NCBI GenBank assembly: GCA_001295775.1
Contig: LJIA01000007.1
Span: 61,001-125,000, forward strand
DNA: 64,000 bases
Reading direction: 5' to 3'
DNA from: a beta proteobacterium AAP99
GTDB lineage: Bacteria; Pseudomonadota; Gammaproteobacteria; Burkholderiales; Burkholderiaceae_C
Program-made: the position numbers and the translations under genes
Notes under the pieces: generated by a model
The model's input: only the letters and a program-made list of their open reading frames with translations
Database searches by the model: none
What the model was told of the DNA's origin: nothing
Part shown: positions 7,401-15,080 of the stretch, piece after piece
Layout of the letters: every line of letters starts with the position of its first letter
How positions within the stretch are numbered: position 1 is the stretch's first letter

Positions 7401-8158
7401 TGCATCAGTTGCCTGTCGAGGGTCTGGCTGACGCACAGGCCGCCATGCAGCAGATGAGCCGCATGCTGGACGACCTTCGCGCGCTGTACGCCCAGCGCAA
7501 CGCCGCGTTGCGCGAGGCAAGACGTGCCCAGCAGGACGCCATGCTGCGCCTGGCGCTGGCGGCGGAGTCCCGCGACGGCGATACCGGCCGCCACCTGCTG
7601 ACCATGGGCTTCTGCAGCGAGCAGTTCGCCCTGTGCCTCGGGCTGCCGCCCGGCTACGCGCGCCAGCTGCGTCTGGCCGCGCCCCTGCATGACGTGGGCA
7701 AGATCGCCATTCCGGATGCTGTGCTCAAGAAGGCCGGGCCGCTGGATCCGCAGGAGCGGCTGACCATGAACGCGCACACCACCCAGGGCGCGGCGCTGCT
7801 GGCCGATGCCTGCAGCGATCTGATGCGCCTGGCCGCAGAGATTGCACTGACCCACCACGAGCGCTGGGACGGCACAGGCTATCCGCACGGGCTGGCAGGC
7901 GAAGACATCCCCCTGTCCGGGCGGATCGTGGCGGTGGTGGACTTCTTCGATGCGCTGACCATGGACCGATGCTATCGGAAAGCCTTCACCATCGAGCAAG
8001 CCCTGGAGCAGTTGCGTGCGCAGGCCGGCAAGAGCTTCGATCCGCAGCTGTGCGAGTGCTTCGAGCGCCATCTGGACCGCCTGGCGTCGGTACGCGCCTA
8101 CGTCGATCGACATCGGCTTCAGCTGACCGACCTCATCGACCATGAGCCCTGCATCTGA
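7400..8158 (+). CDS. HD-GYP domain phosphodiesterase (c-di-GMP hydrolysis)
   Basis: HD-GYP enzymes hydrolyse cyclic di-GMP to pGpG or GMP at a di- or tri-metal site. The 252-residue protein has a short N-terminal helical coiled region (residues 10-50) and then a complete HD-GYP domain. Visible motifs are the HD pair H97-D98 in LHDVGKIAIPD, the metal-ligand block HHERWDGTGYPHGL at 152-165 carrying the GYP signature, and DFFDALTMDRCYRKA. The catalytic signature is intact, so activity is expected. There is no receiver domain in the same chain; the upstream single-domain response regulator, overlapping by one base, could supply it as a separate subunit. A GTG at 7397 is an alternative start. Confidence 0.92.
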   Translation: MHQLPVEGLADAQAAMQQMSRMLDDLRALYAQRNAALREARRAQQDAMLRLALAAESRDGDTGRHLLTMGFCSEQFALCLGLPPGYARQLRLAAPLHDVGKIAIPDAVLKKAGPLDPQERLTMNAHTTQGAALLADACSDLMRLAAEIALTHHERWDGTGYPHGLAGEDIPLSGRIVAVVDFFDALTMDRCYRKAFTIEQALEQLRAQAGKSFDPQLCECFERHLDRLASVRAYVDRHRLQLTDLIDHEPCI

Positions 8159-8212
8159 ACTCTCTGGCGTGCATCGTCAGCGCCAACCATCACTTCCCAT
8201 TGGAGCCCTGTC

Positions 8213-8773
8213 GTGCATGCCGTCGTGACCCTGGCCATCGAGCGCACCGTGCTGTCGCTGTACGGACCATCCACCTGGGACGCAATCTGCCGGCATGCAG
8301 GCGTGCCGTCTGACGGTCTGTTGAGCCCTGGCGAGCGCCTGGGTCCGCATGCCTTCGAGTTGGCCACCGCCGCCAGCCTGCGGCTGGGTGTCCCGCGCCA
8401 AGAGCTGCTTGAGGCCTGCGGCGAGTTCTGGGCGGGCTGCGCACTGATCGCAGCGCCGGATCGGAGTGCATCACTGTCGGCGCAGCCACCCTTGCCGGAG
8501 GATGCGCCGCAGCTGGGGCGCCTGCACGAGGTCTACCTGCTGGCCCAGGGCGTACTCCGGCACTTTGGCGCGGACGCATGCATGCTGCTTCCCACCGGGC
8601 ATGGCGGATTCGAGCTCCAGGTGCAAGGTGCCGGGGTCCTGGTTCGGGAGCTGCTCGTCGGTGTCTGCAAGGCCCTGAGCCGAGCGGCCGGCTTGACCGC
8701 GGAGGTCCGGTCGCTTTCGCCCGAGGAGACCCGTGGCCTGGCCCTGCACCGTGTGGAGGTGTGTCCATGCTGA
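8213..8773 (+). CDS. H-NOX-like (HNOB) protein with diverged heme pocket
   Basis: H-NOX proteins bind heme and sense NO or O2. The start (MHAVVTLAIERTVLSLYGPSTWDAICRHAG) and the helix LATAASLRLGVPRQELLEACGEFW follow the N-terminal part of bacterial H-NOX closely. His105 in RLHEVYLL falls where the proximal heme ligand (IHDVIHL in a Shewanella H-NOX as I remember it) is expected. The length, 186 residues, is typical. However, the heme-propionate motif YxSxR is replaced by VQGAG in the strand FELQVQGAGVLVREL, and the conserved proline after the ligand helix is not evident. Heme binding is therefore uncertain. The gene has a GTG start with GGAG upstream at about 8202. It overlaps by seven bases a kinase with the H-NOX-associated HNOBA domain, which strongly supports the family call. 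Confidence 0.82.
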   Translation: MHAVVTLAIERTVLSLYGPSTWDAICRHAGVPSDGLLSPGERLGPHAFELATAASLRLGVPRQELLEACGEFWAGCALIAAPDRSASLSAQPPLPEDAPQLGRLHEVYLLAQGVLRHFGADACMLLPTGHGGFELQVQGAGVLVRELLVGVCKALSRAAGLTAEVRSLSPEETRGLALHRVEVCPC

Positions 8774-10356
8774 TCGCGGATCAACCCGAGCTGGTGGATC
8801 ACACCGCTGCGCCGAGCGCGCCAGGCTTGTCTGCGGAGGCGCTGCGCCGAGCGTTCCCCTTCCTCATCCGCCTCGATGCCCAATTGCGCATCATCGAAGT
8901 GGGCAGTTCGCTGGCCAAGGCGCTACCGCTTGCGTGCAGCGGCCGTTCGCTGCACAACGTCTTTCGCGTCACCCAGCCAGTCGCAAGTCGGGACCCTGAG
9001 CACTGGCGCCAGGACGCCGGCTCGCTCTGCGCACTGCGGCCTTTGCTGACGCCCCAGATGTTGCTGCGCGGTGCCGTGGAGCCGCAGGCCGACGGTTCCC
9101 TGCTGCTGCTGGTGTCGCCTGTCTTCGTCTCAATGGAGCACCTGAGCGCGCTGAATCTGCGCTTCAACGACTTCGCCAAGCATGATGCCGTGACCGATCT
9201 GCTGCTGATGGCGCGCAGGATGCAGGTGGCGGCGCAGGACACCCAGCGCATGGCGCGGCGCCTGCGCGAGCGCGGCGAGCAGCTCAATGCGGTCATGGAT
9301 CTGAGCATTCACGGCGTGGGCTACTTCGGCGCGGACGGTGTGCTGCAGCTGAGCAATGCGCGCTTTTTCTCGCTGCTTGATCTGGATGCCGAGCAGGCAG
9401 CCGGCATGCGCCTGTCCGCGCTCGACCAGCATCTGGCCCGAACGCGCCGAGATGCGGATCGCGGGACGCTCCCCTTGCAGGCCTCGCAGCTCAACGGGTG
9501 TGGCGACGAAGCCGTGCACCTTCGCCTGGGTGACGCAGACGTGCGCTACATCTCGCTACGCCTGCGCGACACGCCGGATGGCGGCACCATCGTGTATCTG
9601 CAGGACACCACCCGCGAGACGCAGATCGACCGGATGAAGAGCGAGTTCCTGACCACGGCGGCCCACGAACTGCGCACACCCATGTCCAGCATCTTCGGCT
9701 ACACCGAGCTGCTGCTCTACAAGTCGTTCCCGCCCGAGGAGCAGCGCAACTTCCTGCAGGTGATCCACAACCAGACTGGTCTGCTGGTGGAGATGGTCAA
9801 TGAACTGCTGGATCTGGCCCGGATCGAGGCGGGGCGCGAGAAGGAGTTTCGCATCGCCCCCACGCGGCTGGATGCCCTGCTGGCCCGCGCCCAGCGCGCC
9901 ATCGCGCCTTCGGCCTCCCGGCATGAGCTGCAGATCGAGCAGGGTCTGGGTGATGCACTGCTGATGGTGGACGCGGCCAAGACCCACCGTGCCCTGCTCA
10001 ACGTGCTGTCGAACGCCGTGAAGTACGCCCCCAAGGGTGGCCTGATCCGTGTCACCGCCGCTCGCGAGCAACGCGCCGGTCGTGCCATGATCGGCGTGAG
10101 CGTGCAGGATCAGGGCATCGGGATGACCGCAGCACAGCTGGGTCGCGTCTTCGAGCGCTTCTACCGCGCCGATCCAAGCGGCGAGATTCCAGGCACCGGT
10201 CTGGGCATGAGCCTGGTCAAGGAGATCATGGAGCTGCAGCGTGGAGAGGTCTCTGTAAACAGCCAGCACGGCGAAGGTACCTGTGTCACCCTGTGGTTTG
10301 CGGAGTTCGCCAACCCGGCGCAGGCCACCTGGGGTGCGTCATTGAGTTCGAGGTAA
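8767..10356 (+). CDS. HNOBA-PAS sensor histidine kinase, cytoplasmic
   Basis: Residues about 29-170 match the HNOBA domain found next to H-NOX in guanylate cyclases and bacterial kinases. It begins FPFLIRLDAQLRIIEVG, continues with a 'LLLLVSPVF' strand and 'DFAKHDAVTDLLLMARR', and leads into a coiled coil. A PAS-like segment follows (about 172-282). The HisKA domain has phospho-acceptor H300 in TAAHELRTP, and the HATPase carries the N-box (LLNVLSNAVKYAP), DQGIGM and GTGLGM. All kinase motifs are intact. There is no signal peptide or membrane helix. The ATG at 8767 overlaps the H-NOX-like gene. It is the probable signalling partner of that protein, with phosphate passing to the single REC, REC-HPt or HTH-REC proteins nearby. 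Confidence 0.92.
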   Translation: MLIADQPELVDHTAAPSAPGLSAEALRRAFPFLIRLDAQLRIIEVGSSLAKALPLACSGRSLHNVFRVTQPVASRDPEHWRQDAGSLCALRPLLTPQMLLRGAVEPQADGSLLLLVSPVFVSMEHLSALNLRFNDFAKHDAVTDLLLMARRMQVAAQDTQRMARRLRERGEQLNAVMDLSIHGVGYFGADGVLQLSNARFFSLLDLDAEQAAGMRLSALDQHLARTRRDADRGTLPLQASQLNGCGDEAVHLRLGDADVRYISLRLRDTPDGGTIVYLQDTTRETQIDRMKSEFLTTAAHELRTPMSSIFGYTELLLYKSFPPEEQRNFLQVIHNQTGLLVEMVNELLDLARIEAGREKEFRIAPTRLDALLARAQRAIAPSASRHELQIEQGLGDALLMVDAAKTHRALLNVLSNAVKYAPKGGLIRVTAAREQRAGRAMIGVSVQDQGIGMTAAQLGRVFERFYRADPSGEIPGTGLGMSLVKEIMELQRGEVSVNSQHGEGTCVTLWFAEFANPAQATWGASLSSR

Positions 10357-10359
10357 GTC

Positions 10360-11190
10360 ATGTTCGGGATGTTCAAAGGCAGCAAAGCGGCGCGATATGT
10401 TTCAAGGGGGGTGCAGTGCCTGGCGAGTGCACTGCTCGTTCTGGCGGGCTCGGCCGTGCAGGCCGGGCCCGTCCTTGAACGCATCAAGAGTTCCGGCGAG
10501 CTGAAGGTCTGCATCTGGCCGGACTACTACGGCATCACCTACAGGAATCCGAAGACGCAGCAGTTGAGCGGCATTGACATCGATCTCTCGGCGCAGCTTG
10601 CGCGCCAGCTCGGTGTGCGCCTGACTTACGTGGACTCCTCCTTCGTCAATCTGGTGACGGATGTCACCTCGGATCGCTGTGATGTGGCCATGTTCGCGGT
10701 GGGTGTGCTGCCGCAACGCGCTGAACGCCTGCGCTTCACGGCGCCCTACCTGGCCAGCGACATCTTCGGTGTGACGACGCGAAGTTCCCGCGTGATCCGG
10801 CAGTGGGCCGACATCGACCAGCCCGGTGTGCGCGTCGCGGTGCAGGCCGGCACCTTCATGGAGCCGGTGATGCGCGAGCGTCTGAAGCAGGCCACGATGG
10901 TGGTCATTCGGCCGCCGCAGACGCGCGAGACGGAGTTGGAGGCCGGTCGCGTGGACGTGTTCATGACGGACTATCCCTACAGCCGCCGCCTGTTGGACAA
11001 CGCGGACTGGGCGCGACTCGTCGCACCGCCGCAGGCTTTCCACGTCTTGCCCTATGCCTATGCGGTCAAGCCGGGTGACGAAGCCTGGTTCAAGGAGGTG
11101 GACGCTTTCGTGAGCCGTATCAAGGCCGATGGCACGCTGGCTGCGGCCGCGTCGCGCCACGGGCTGCGCGAGATCATGCTTGCGCGCTGA
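10360..11190 (+). CDS. Periplasmic amino-acid-type solute-binding protein (SBP_bac_3), no transporter partner
   Basis: A 276-residue protein with a signal peptide (hydrophobic ALLVLAGSAVQA, cleavage near residue 35) and the family 3 binding-protein fold. Motifs include LKVCIWPDYYGITYRNPKTQQLSGIDIDLSAQLARQLGV, SDRCDVAMFAVGVLPQRAERLRFTAPY and the later VDVFMTDYPYSRRLL. Such proteins usually feed an ABC permease, but no permease or ATPase gene is present. The gene lies three bases after the HNOBA kinase and 24 bases before a membrane kinase with a periplasmic domain. A role in presenting a ligand to that kinase is therefore more likely than transport. The ligand is unknown. Confidence 0.88.
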   Translation: MFGMFKGSKAARYVSRGVQCLASALLVLAGSAVQAGPVLERIKSSGELKVCIWPDYYGITYRNPKTQQLSGIDIDLSAQLARQLGVRLTYVDSSFVNLVTDVTSDRCDVAMFAVGVLPQRAERLRFTAPYLASDIFGVTTRSSRVIRQWADIDQPGVRVAVQAGTFMEPVMRERLKQATMVVIRPPQTRETELEAGRVDVFMTDYPYSRRLLDNADWARLVAPPQAFHVLPYAYAVKPGDEAWFKEVDAFVSRIKADGTLAAAASRHGLREIMLAR

Positions 11191-11214
11191 GACCGCTGAA
11201 GGCATAAAAGGCTC

Positions 11215-13731
11215 ATGAACGCGGACTCCTCCCTGCGCCTGTGGTACCGCCTGGTTCTATGGCTGAGCGGGGCCTTCGCGCTCATGAGCGCGGTGGTGAT
11301 CGCAGCCTTCATGCTGTACGAGTACCGCGAGACCGAGCGGGTCGAGTTGGCGAAGTCCGCCCTGCTGGCGCGCGTGCTGGAGGACCACAGCTCCCGGCTG
11401 CTGGACGGTACGGCCAGCCTCCTGGGCACGGTGGCCGAGCAGATGCGCACCAACACCGAGTCGATCAGCGACAGCAGTCTGCAGCAGCTGATCGCGAGTC
11501 AGCACTGGGTGCGCAGCCTGTCCGTGCTGGACGCGAAGGGCTCCGTGGTGCTCAGCTCCAATCCCGAGAACGCCGGTGTACTGATCGATCCCGCGCAGTG
11601 GAAACGCCTGGCGCGCCCGGGGAGTGGGGCACAGCTTGGCGCGCTTCTGCCGGCGCGCGATTTGTTCGAGATGGCTCAGGGCCGACCGGCGAGCTCGGTC
11701 TCTCCCGTCCCCATGCTGCCGATACAGTTGAACGTGGGGCAGGGCGCCGACCAGCAGCATCTGGTGGCGGTCATCAATCCGGATTCGATCGCGAACTGGT
11801 TCACCCTCACCGCGCAACCCGAGGGCTACGCCGCCAGCCTGCTCAGCTATGGGCGCAGTGTCATCGTCTCCACACTGGAGCTCCCGGAGTCCCAGGTGAG
11901 CGCTGCGGCGGCGGCGCACCCGATCTTCGAGTCCATGCTGCCTGCGATCGAGCACTCATCCTTCGAGGGCCCGGGCCTGACTGGCGAGGAGTCCGTGATC
12001 GCCTATCGGGCGCTTCGGCGCTGGCCAGCGCTCGTGCTCATCGAGCGCAAGCATGTCGATGTGATCGCCTTCTGGAAAAAGTCGGCCTGGATCTCGCTGG
12101 CCGTGCTGGCGTCGCTCTGGCTGCTGGCGGGCGTGATTGCCTGGTTTGCGGCGCGCGGTCTGCGCACGAGCCAATCCATGGCCGGGCGGCTGGAGCAGGC
12201 CAGTGACCGGCTCGCCGAGCGCGAGCGGGACATCCGCAACCTGTTCGAGGGCGTGCATGAGGTACTCCTGCGCGCCGATGCGAAGGGCGCCATCCGCGTG
12301 ATCAACAGCCACTGGACCACGCTCACGGGGATCTCCACCACGGATGTGATCGGGCAACCCCTCTGGATGCTGGTGGACCCGAGCCAGGCGGCGCGGGTGC
12401 AGGAGCAGTTCGCCACCTTGGGCGACAAGCCCTCGCGGCTGACGGTGAGCCTGCGCACGCAGGGCAGCGACGCGCCGAAGGTGGATCTGATCCTCACGCG
12501 CGAACAGGGCCACGCGGACAAGGCGGGCGGCATCATCGGCTTTGCGGTGGATGTGACCGAGCGCGAGCGGGCCAGGCGCGCATTGCGCAAGCAGCTGGCG
12601 TTCAGCCGCTCCGTGCTGCAGGTCATCCCGATCCCCGTGTGGGTGCAGAGCACCAAGGGGCTCACGCTGGAAGTGAACGCGGCCTGGGAGCGCTTTCACG
12701 GCATCGGCGCCGAAGACATCCGCGGTCGTCCGCTGGAGAGCGTGCTGCGCGAAGGCACGGGCAGTGTGCTGCAGCGCAATGACCGCCGCATCATCCTCGG
12801 CGAAGTCGCGGAGCTGAAGTACACCGAGCGCATCCGCCGCGCCGATGGTCAGTGGCGCGAGGTATCCATCATCAAGCGCGCGCTGACCGATGTGAACGGC
12901 ACGCCGGTCGGGGTGGTGGGCAGCGTCTTTGACATCACCGACTTTCACGAGGCGCAGCAGGCCATGCAGGCCGCGCGCGACGCGGCGATCGCCTCGGAGA
13001 ACGTCAAGTCGGGCTTCATCGCCAACGTCAGCCATGAGTTGCGCACACCGCTGCAATCCATCCTGGGCTTCTCGGAGCTGGCGCTGAAGCGGCAGATGTC
13101 GCCCGAACGACTCAAGGGCACGCTCGAGGACATTCATGGCGCCGGGCAGCGCATGCTCACGCTGGTCAACGAGATCCTGGACATCTCCCGCCTGGAGAAT
13201 TCCGACGAGACGCTTGAGCTTGGGCGCGCGGATGTCTGCGGGGTCGTGCGCGACGTGAGCCGCGAAATCTCCGCCATCGCCACCCAGCGCCTGGTGGGTC
13301 TGGAGGTGGAACTGCCCGCAGACCCCGTGTTTGCCCTGCTGCATCCGTTCCGCTTTGCACAGGTGCTGCGCAACGTCATGGCCAATGCGGTGCGGTTTTC
13401 GCAGGCGGGGGCCCAGGTCGAAGTGCAGCTCAGTCGGCCCGTGGGCGGCATCGCCATCAAGATCCTGGACCGCGGCCCCGGCATCCCGCCTGATGAGCTG
13501 GAAGCCATCTTCGAAGCTTTCACGCAGTCCAGCCTGACCAGTGACGGCGCCGGCGGCACCGGGCTTGGCCTGACGATCGTGCGCAGCATCATGCGCGCCC
13601 ACGGCGGCCAGGTGTCGGCCGCGAACCGGCCCGACGGCGGGGCCTGCTTCACGATCTGGCTGCCGGACCCCGAGGCCGACGCCACGCTGCACTTCGTGGA
13701 CTCCATGCCGCTCGTGGCGGCGCAGGGCTAG
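11215..13731 (+). CDS. Membrane sensor histidine kinase: TM, periplasmic dCache-like domain, TM, PAS, PAS, HisKA, HATPase
   Basis: The 838-residue protein has a first membrane helix at about 13-36. A periplasmic domain of about 250 residues follows, of the Cache type found in sensors of small molecules. A second helix lies near residues 290-313 (ISLAVLASLWLLAGVIAWFAA). Two PAS domains come next (about 335-455 and 463-585, the second ending VVGSVFDITDFHEAQQ). The kinase core has H607 in ANVSHELRTPL, the N-box RNVMANAVRFS, DRGPGIPPDE and GTGLGLTI. There is no fused receiver. The convergent gene at 13728-14129, overlapping the stop by four bases, encodes a receiver protein that may be its partner. 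The upstream solute-binding protein could deliver its ligand. Confidence 0.92.
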   Translation: MNADSSLRLWYRLVLWLSGAFALMSAVVIAAFMLYEYRETERVELAKSALLARVLEDHSSRLLDGTASLLGTVAEQMRTNTESISDSSLQQLIASQHWVRSLSVLDAKGSVVLSSNPENAGVLIDPAQWKRLARPGSGAQLGALLPARDLFEMAQGRPASSVSPVPMLPIQLNVGQGADQQHLVAVINPDSIANWFTLTAQPEGYAASLLSYGRSVIVSTLELPESQVSAAAAAHPIFESMLPAIEHSSFEGPGLTGEESVIAYRALRRWPALVLIERKHVDVIAFWKKSAWISLAVLASLWLLAGVIAWFAARGLRTSQSMAGRLEQASDRLAERERDIRNLFEGVHEVLLRADAKGAIRVINSHWTTLTGISTTDVIGQPLWMLVDPSQAARVQEQFATLGDKPSRLTVSLRTQGSDAPKVDLILTREQGHADKAGGIIGFAVDVTERERARRALRKQLAFSRSVLQVIPIPVWVQSTKGLTLEVNAAWERFHGIGAEDIRGRPLESVLREGTGSVLQRNDRRIILGEVAELKYTERIRRADGQWREVSIIKRALTDVNGTPVGVVGSVFDITDFHEAQQAMQAARDAAIASENVKSGFIANVSHELRTPLQSILGFSELALKRQMSPERLKGTLEDIHGAGQRMLTLVNEILDISRLENSDETLELGRADVCGVVRDVSREISAIATQRLVGLEVELPADPVFALLHPFRFAQVLRNVMANAVRFSQAGAQVEVQLSRPVGGIAIKILDRGPGIPPDELEAIFEAFTQSSLTSDGAGGTGLGLTIVRSIMRAHGGQVSAANRPDGGACFTIWLPDPEADATLHFVDSMPLVAAQG

Positions 13732-14129
13732 CGGCCGCCTGTCCAGCGCGCGAGGACCTCGCGCAGATCATGAATGGACGCAGGCTTCACCAGCACCTCG
13801 TTCATGCCGGCCTGCAGGCACTCGTCTTCCACATCCGGGCCGGAGTCGCCCGTCAGCGCCACCAGCGGCATGGGCGTCGTTCCCGCTTCCGCCTCGCGCG
13901 AACGCAGCGCGCGCGCCGTCTGCGGCCCGTTGAGCTCGGGCATGTTGAAGTCCAGAAACGCCATGTCGAAGCGCTCGGTCAGCGTCAGCTCCAGCGCTTC
14001 CAGCCCGTCGGCCACGGCATGGGCCTGCGCGCCGAGCGCCTGCAGCAGGCTGAGCATCACCTGGCGGTTGAAGGCGTTGTCCTCGACCACGAGGACCCGC
14101 GGATGGCGACTGGCGTTCGGTTCATTCAT
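13728..14129 (-). CDS. Single-domain response regulator, hybrid-kinase-type receiver
   Basis: A 133-residue receiver protein with acidic residues in VLVVEDNAFNRQVM, phospho-acceptor D60 (MAFLDFNMPELNG), the conserved Thr in LVALTGDSG and Lys in VLVKPASIHDL. The 'EDNAFNRQV' and 'DFNMPELNG' wording is that of receivers usually fused to hybrid kinases. Here it is a separate gene on the opposite strand, converging on the kinase with a 4-bp overlap of coding ends. The ATG at 14127-14129 is preferred over upstream in-frame starts because the extra N-terminal residues resemble no receiver. Confidence 0.9.
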   Translation of the reverse strand: MNEPNASRHPRVLVVEDNAFNRQVMLSLLQALGAQAHAVADGLEALELTLTERFDMAFLDFNMPELNGPQTARALRSREAEAGTTPMPLVALTGDSGPDVEDECLQAGMNEVLVKPASIHDLREVLARWTGGR

Positions 14130-14232
14130 GGTGGCACGGGGGAGTATGGCAGTGGCAGGCGGTGCCCGTGTTCTGGCTGAACCGACACGCAAATTAATCA
14201 ATCAGTAACAAAAATAATTTTTCGGTCTTAAT

Positions 14233-14250
14233 TCAATCATTCGTTTGATT
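14233..14250 (+). promoter_or_regulatory. Candidate TetR operator over the efflux-regulator promoter
   Basis: The inverted repeat AATCA-N6-TGATT (14235-14250) lies within TCAATCATTCGTTTGA (14233-14248). It is directly upstream of an extended -10-like TGGTAGAGT (TAGAGT at 14256-14261) and 20 bp before the ATG at 14270. This placement suits autorepression. An A/T-rich tract upstream (14192-14204) contains AATTAATCAATCA, a relative of the same words. Similar palindromes recur at 21265-21320, at the far end of the efflux operon. Confidence 0.5.
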
Positions 14251-14269
14251 TGTGGTAGAGTGCTCAGCC

Positions 14270-15001
14270 ATGAACGCCGCTCGCCACGCCGCCACCGCCC
14301 CCCACGCCGCCGATCCCGGGTCCCAGGAGCGGGGCGCGGCCGCCCGTGAACAGCTGATCAGCCATGCCACGCGGATCTTCTCCGTGAAGGGCTTTGCGGG
14401 GGCCTCGACCCGCGAGATCTGTGACGCCGCCGGGGTCAATCTCTCGGCCATCCGCTACTACTTCGGCGACAAGGCCGGCCTGTACCGCGCGGTGCTGGAG
14501 CGGCCGATCGGCGAGATGACGGCCGCCTTTGCAGGCTTTGATGCCTCCCACTTGTCGCTGGAGCAGGCCATGCGCATGCTGCTGCGGCCCTTCGTCGAAA
14601 TGTCGGACAACGCGCAGCTCGAGGCGCAGGTCATGCGCCTGCACCTGCGCGAAATGCTCGAGCCCTCGGACATTTTTCGCGAGGTGGTGGGGCAGGCCAT
14701 CGTGCCGGCCCACATGGCGATGTGCGCTGTGCTGGCGCGCCATTCCGGTGCCCGCGAGATCGACGACGACATCCATCAGCTGGCCTTCGCGCTGGTCGCG
14801 ATGGCGCACGACTACTGCATGTCGCGCGAATTCATGAACATGCTGGCGCCCGGCGTGCTCGGCCGGCCGGACGCGGTCGAGCGCATCGTCGACCGGCTGG
14901 TGGGCTATGCCGAAGCGCTGGTGGCGGCGGAACGCGCCCGCCGCCGTGGCGCCGGCGCGAATACGCAATCCGCGTCAGATTCCTCAGCGGCCGTGCCCTG
15001 A
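14270..15001 (+). CDS. TetR-family transcriptional regulator, CecR/YbiH-like
   Basis: A 243-residue repressor. The N-terminal helix-turn-helix is clear: REQLISHATRIFSVKGFAGASTREICDAAGVNLSAIRYYFGDKAGLYRAVL. The ligand domain has the features of the DUF1956/TetR_C_15 group (LLRPFVEMSD, LHLREMLEPSDIFREVV, FALVAMAHDYCMSREF), which often controls efflux operons. The ATG at 14270 is preferred over a GTG at 14252, which would fall inside the probable -10 region. It stands 79 bp before the NodT gene in the same direction, so it probably controls and may belong to the efflux operon. The inducer is unknown. Confidence 0.92.
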   Translation: MNAARHAATAPHAADPGSQERGAAAREQLISHATRIFSVKGFAGASTREICDAAGVNLSAIRYYFGDKAGLYRAVLERPIGEMTAAFAGFDASHLSLEQAMRMLLRPFVEMSDNAQLEAQVMRLHLREMLEPSDIFREVVGQAIVPAHMAMCAVLARHSGAREIDDDIHQLAFALVAMAHDYCMSREFMNMLAPGVLGRPDAVERIVDRLVGYAEALVAAERARRRGAGANTQSASDSSAAVP

Positions 15002-15080
15002 GCTGGCCTTACATGACCACTGCCCGACCGCTGCACGCTTGCCCCCAACAACACAACACGCCTCTCCTCCAAAAAACACC

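Noticed and set aside
10360..11190. Component of an ABC amino-acid importer
   Set aside because: No permease or ATPase gene is adjacent and the gene is embedded in a sensory operon, so a transport operon is not supported here.
11956..13692. Minus-strand open frame of 578 codons
   Set aside because: It lies opposite the PAS-PAS kinase and has no domain of its own.
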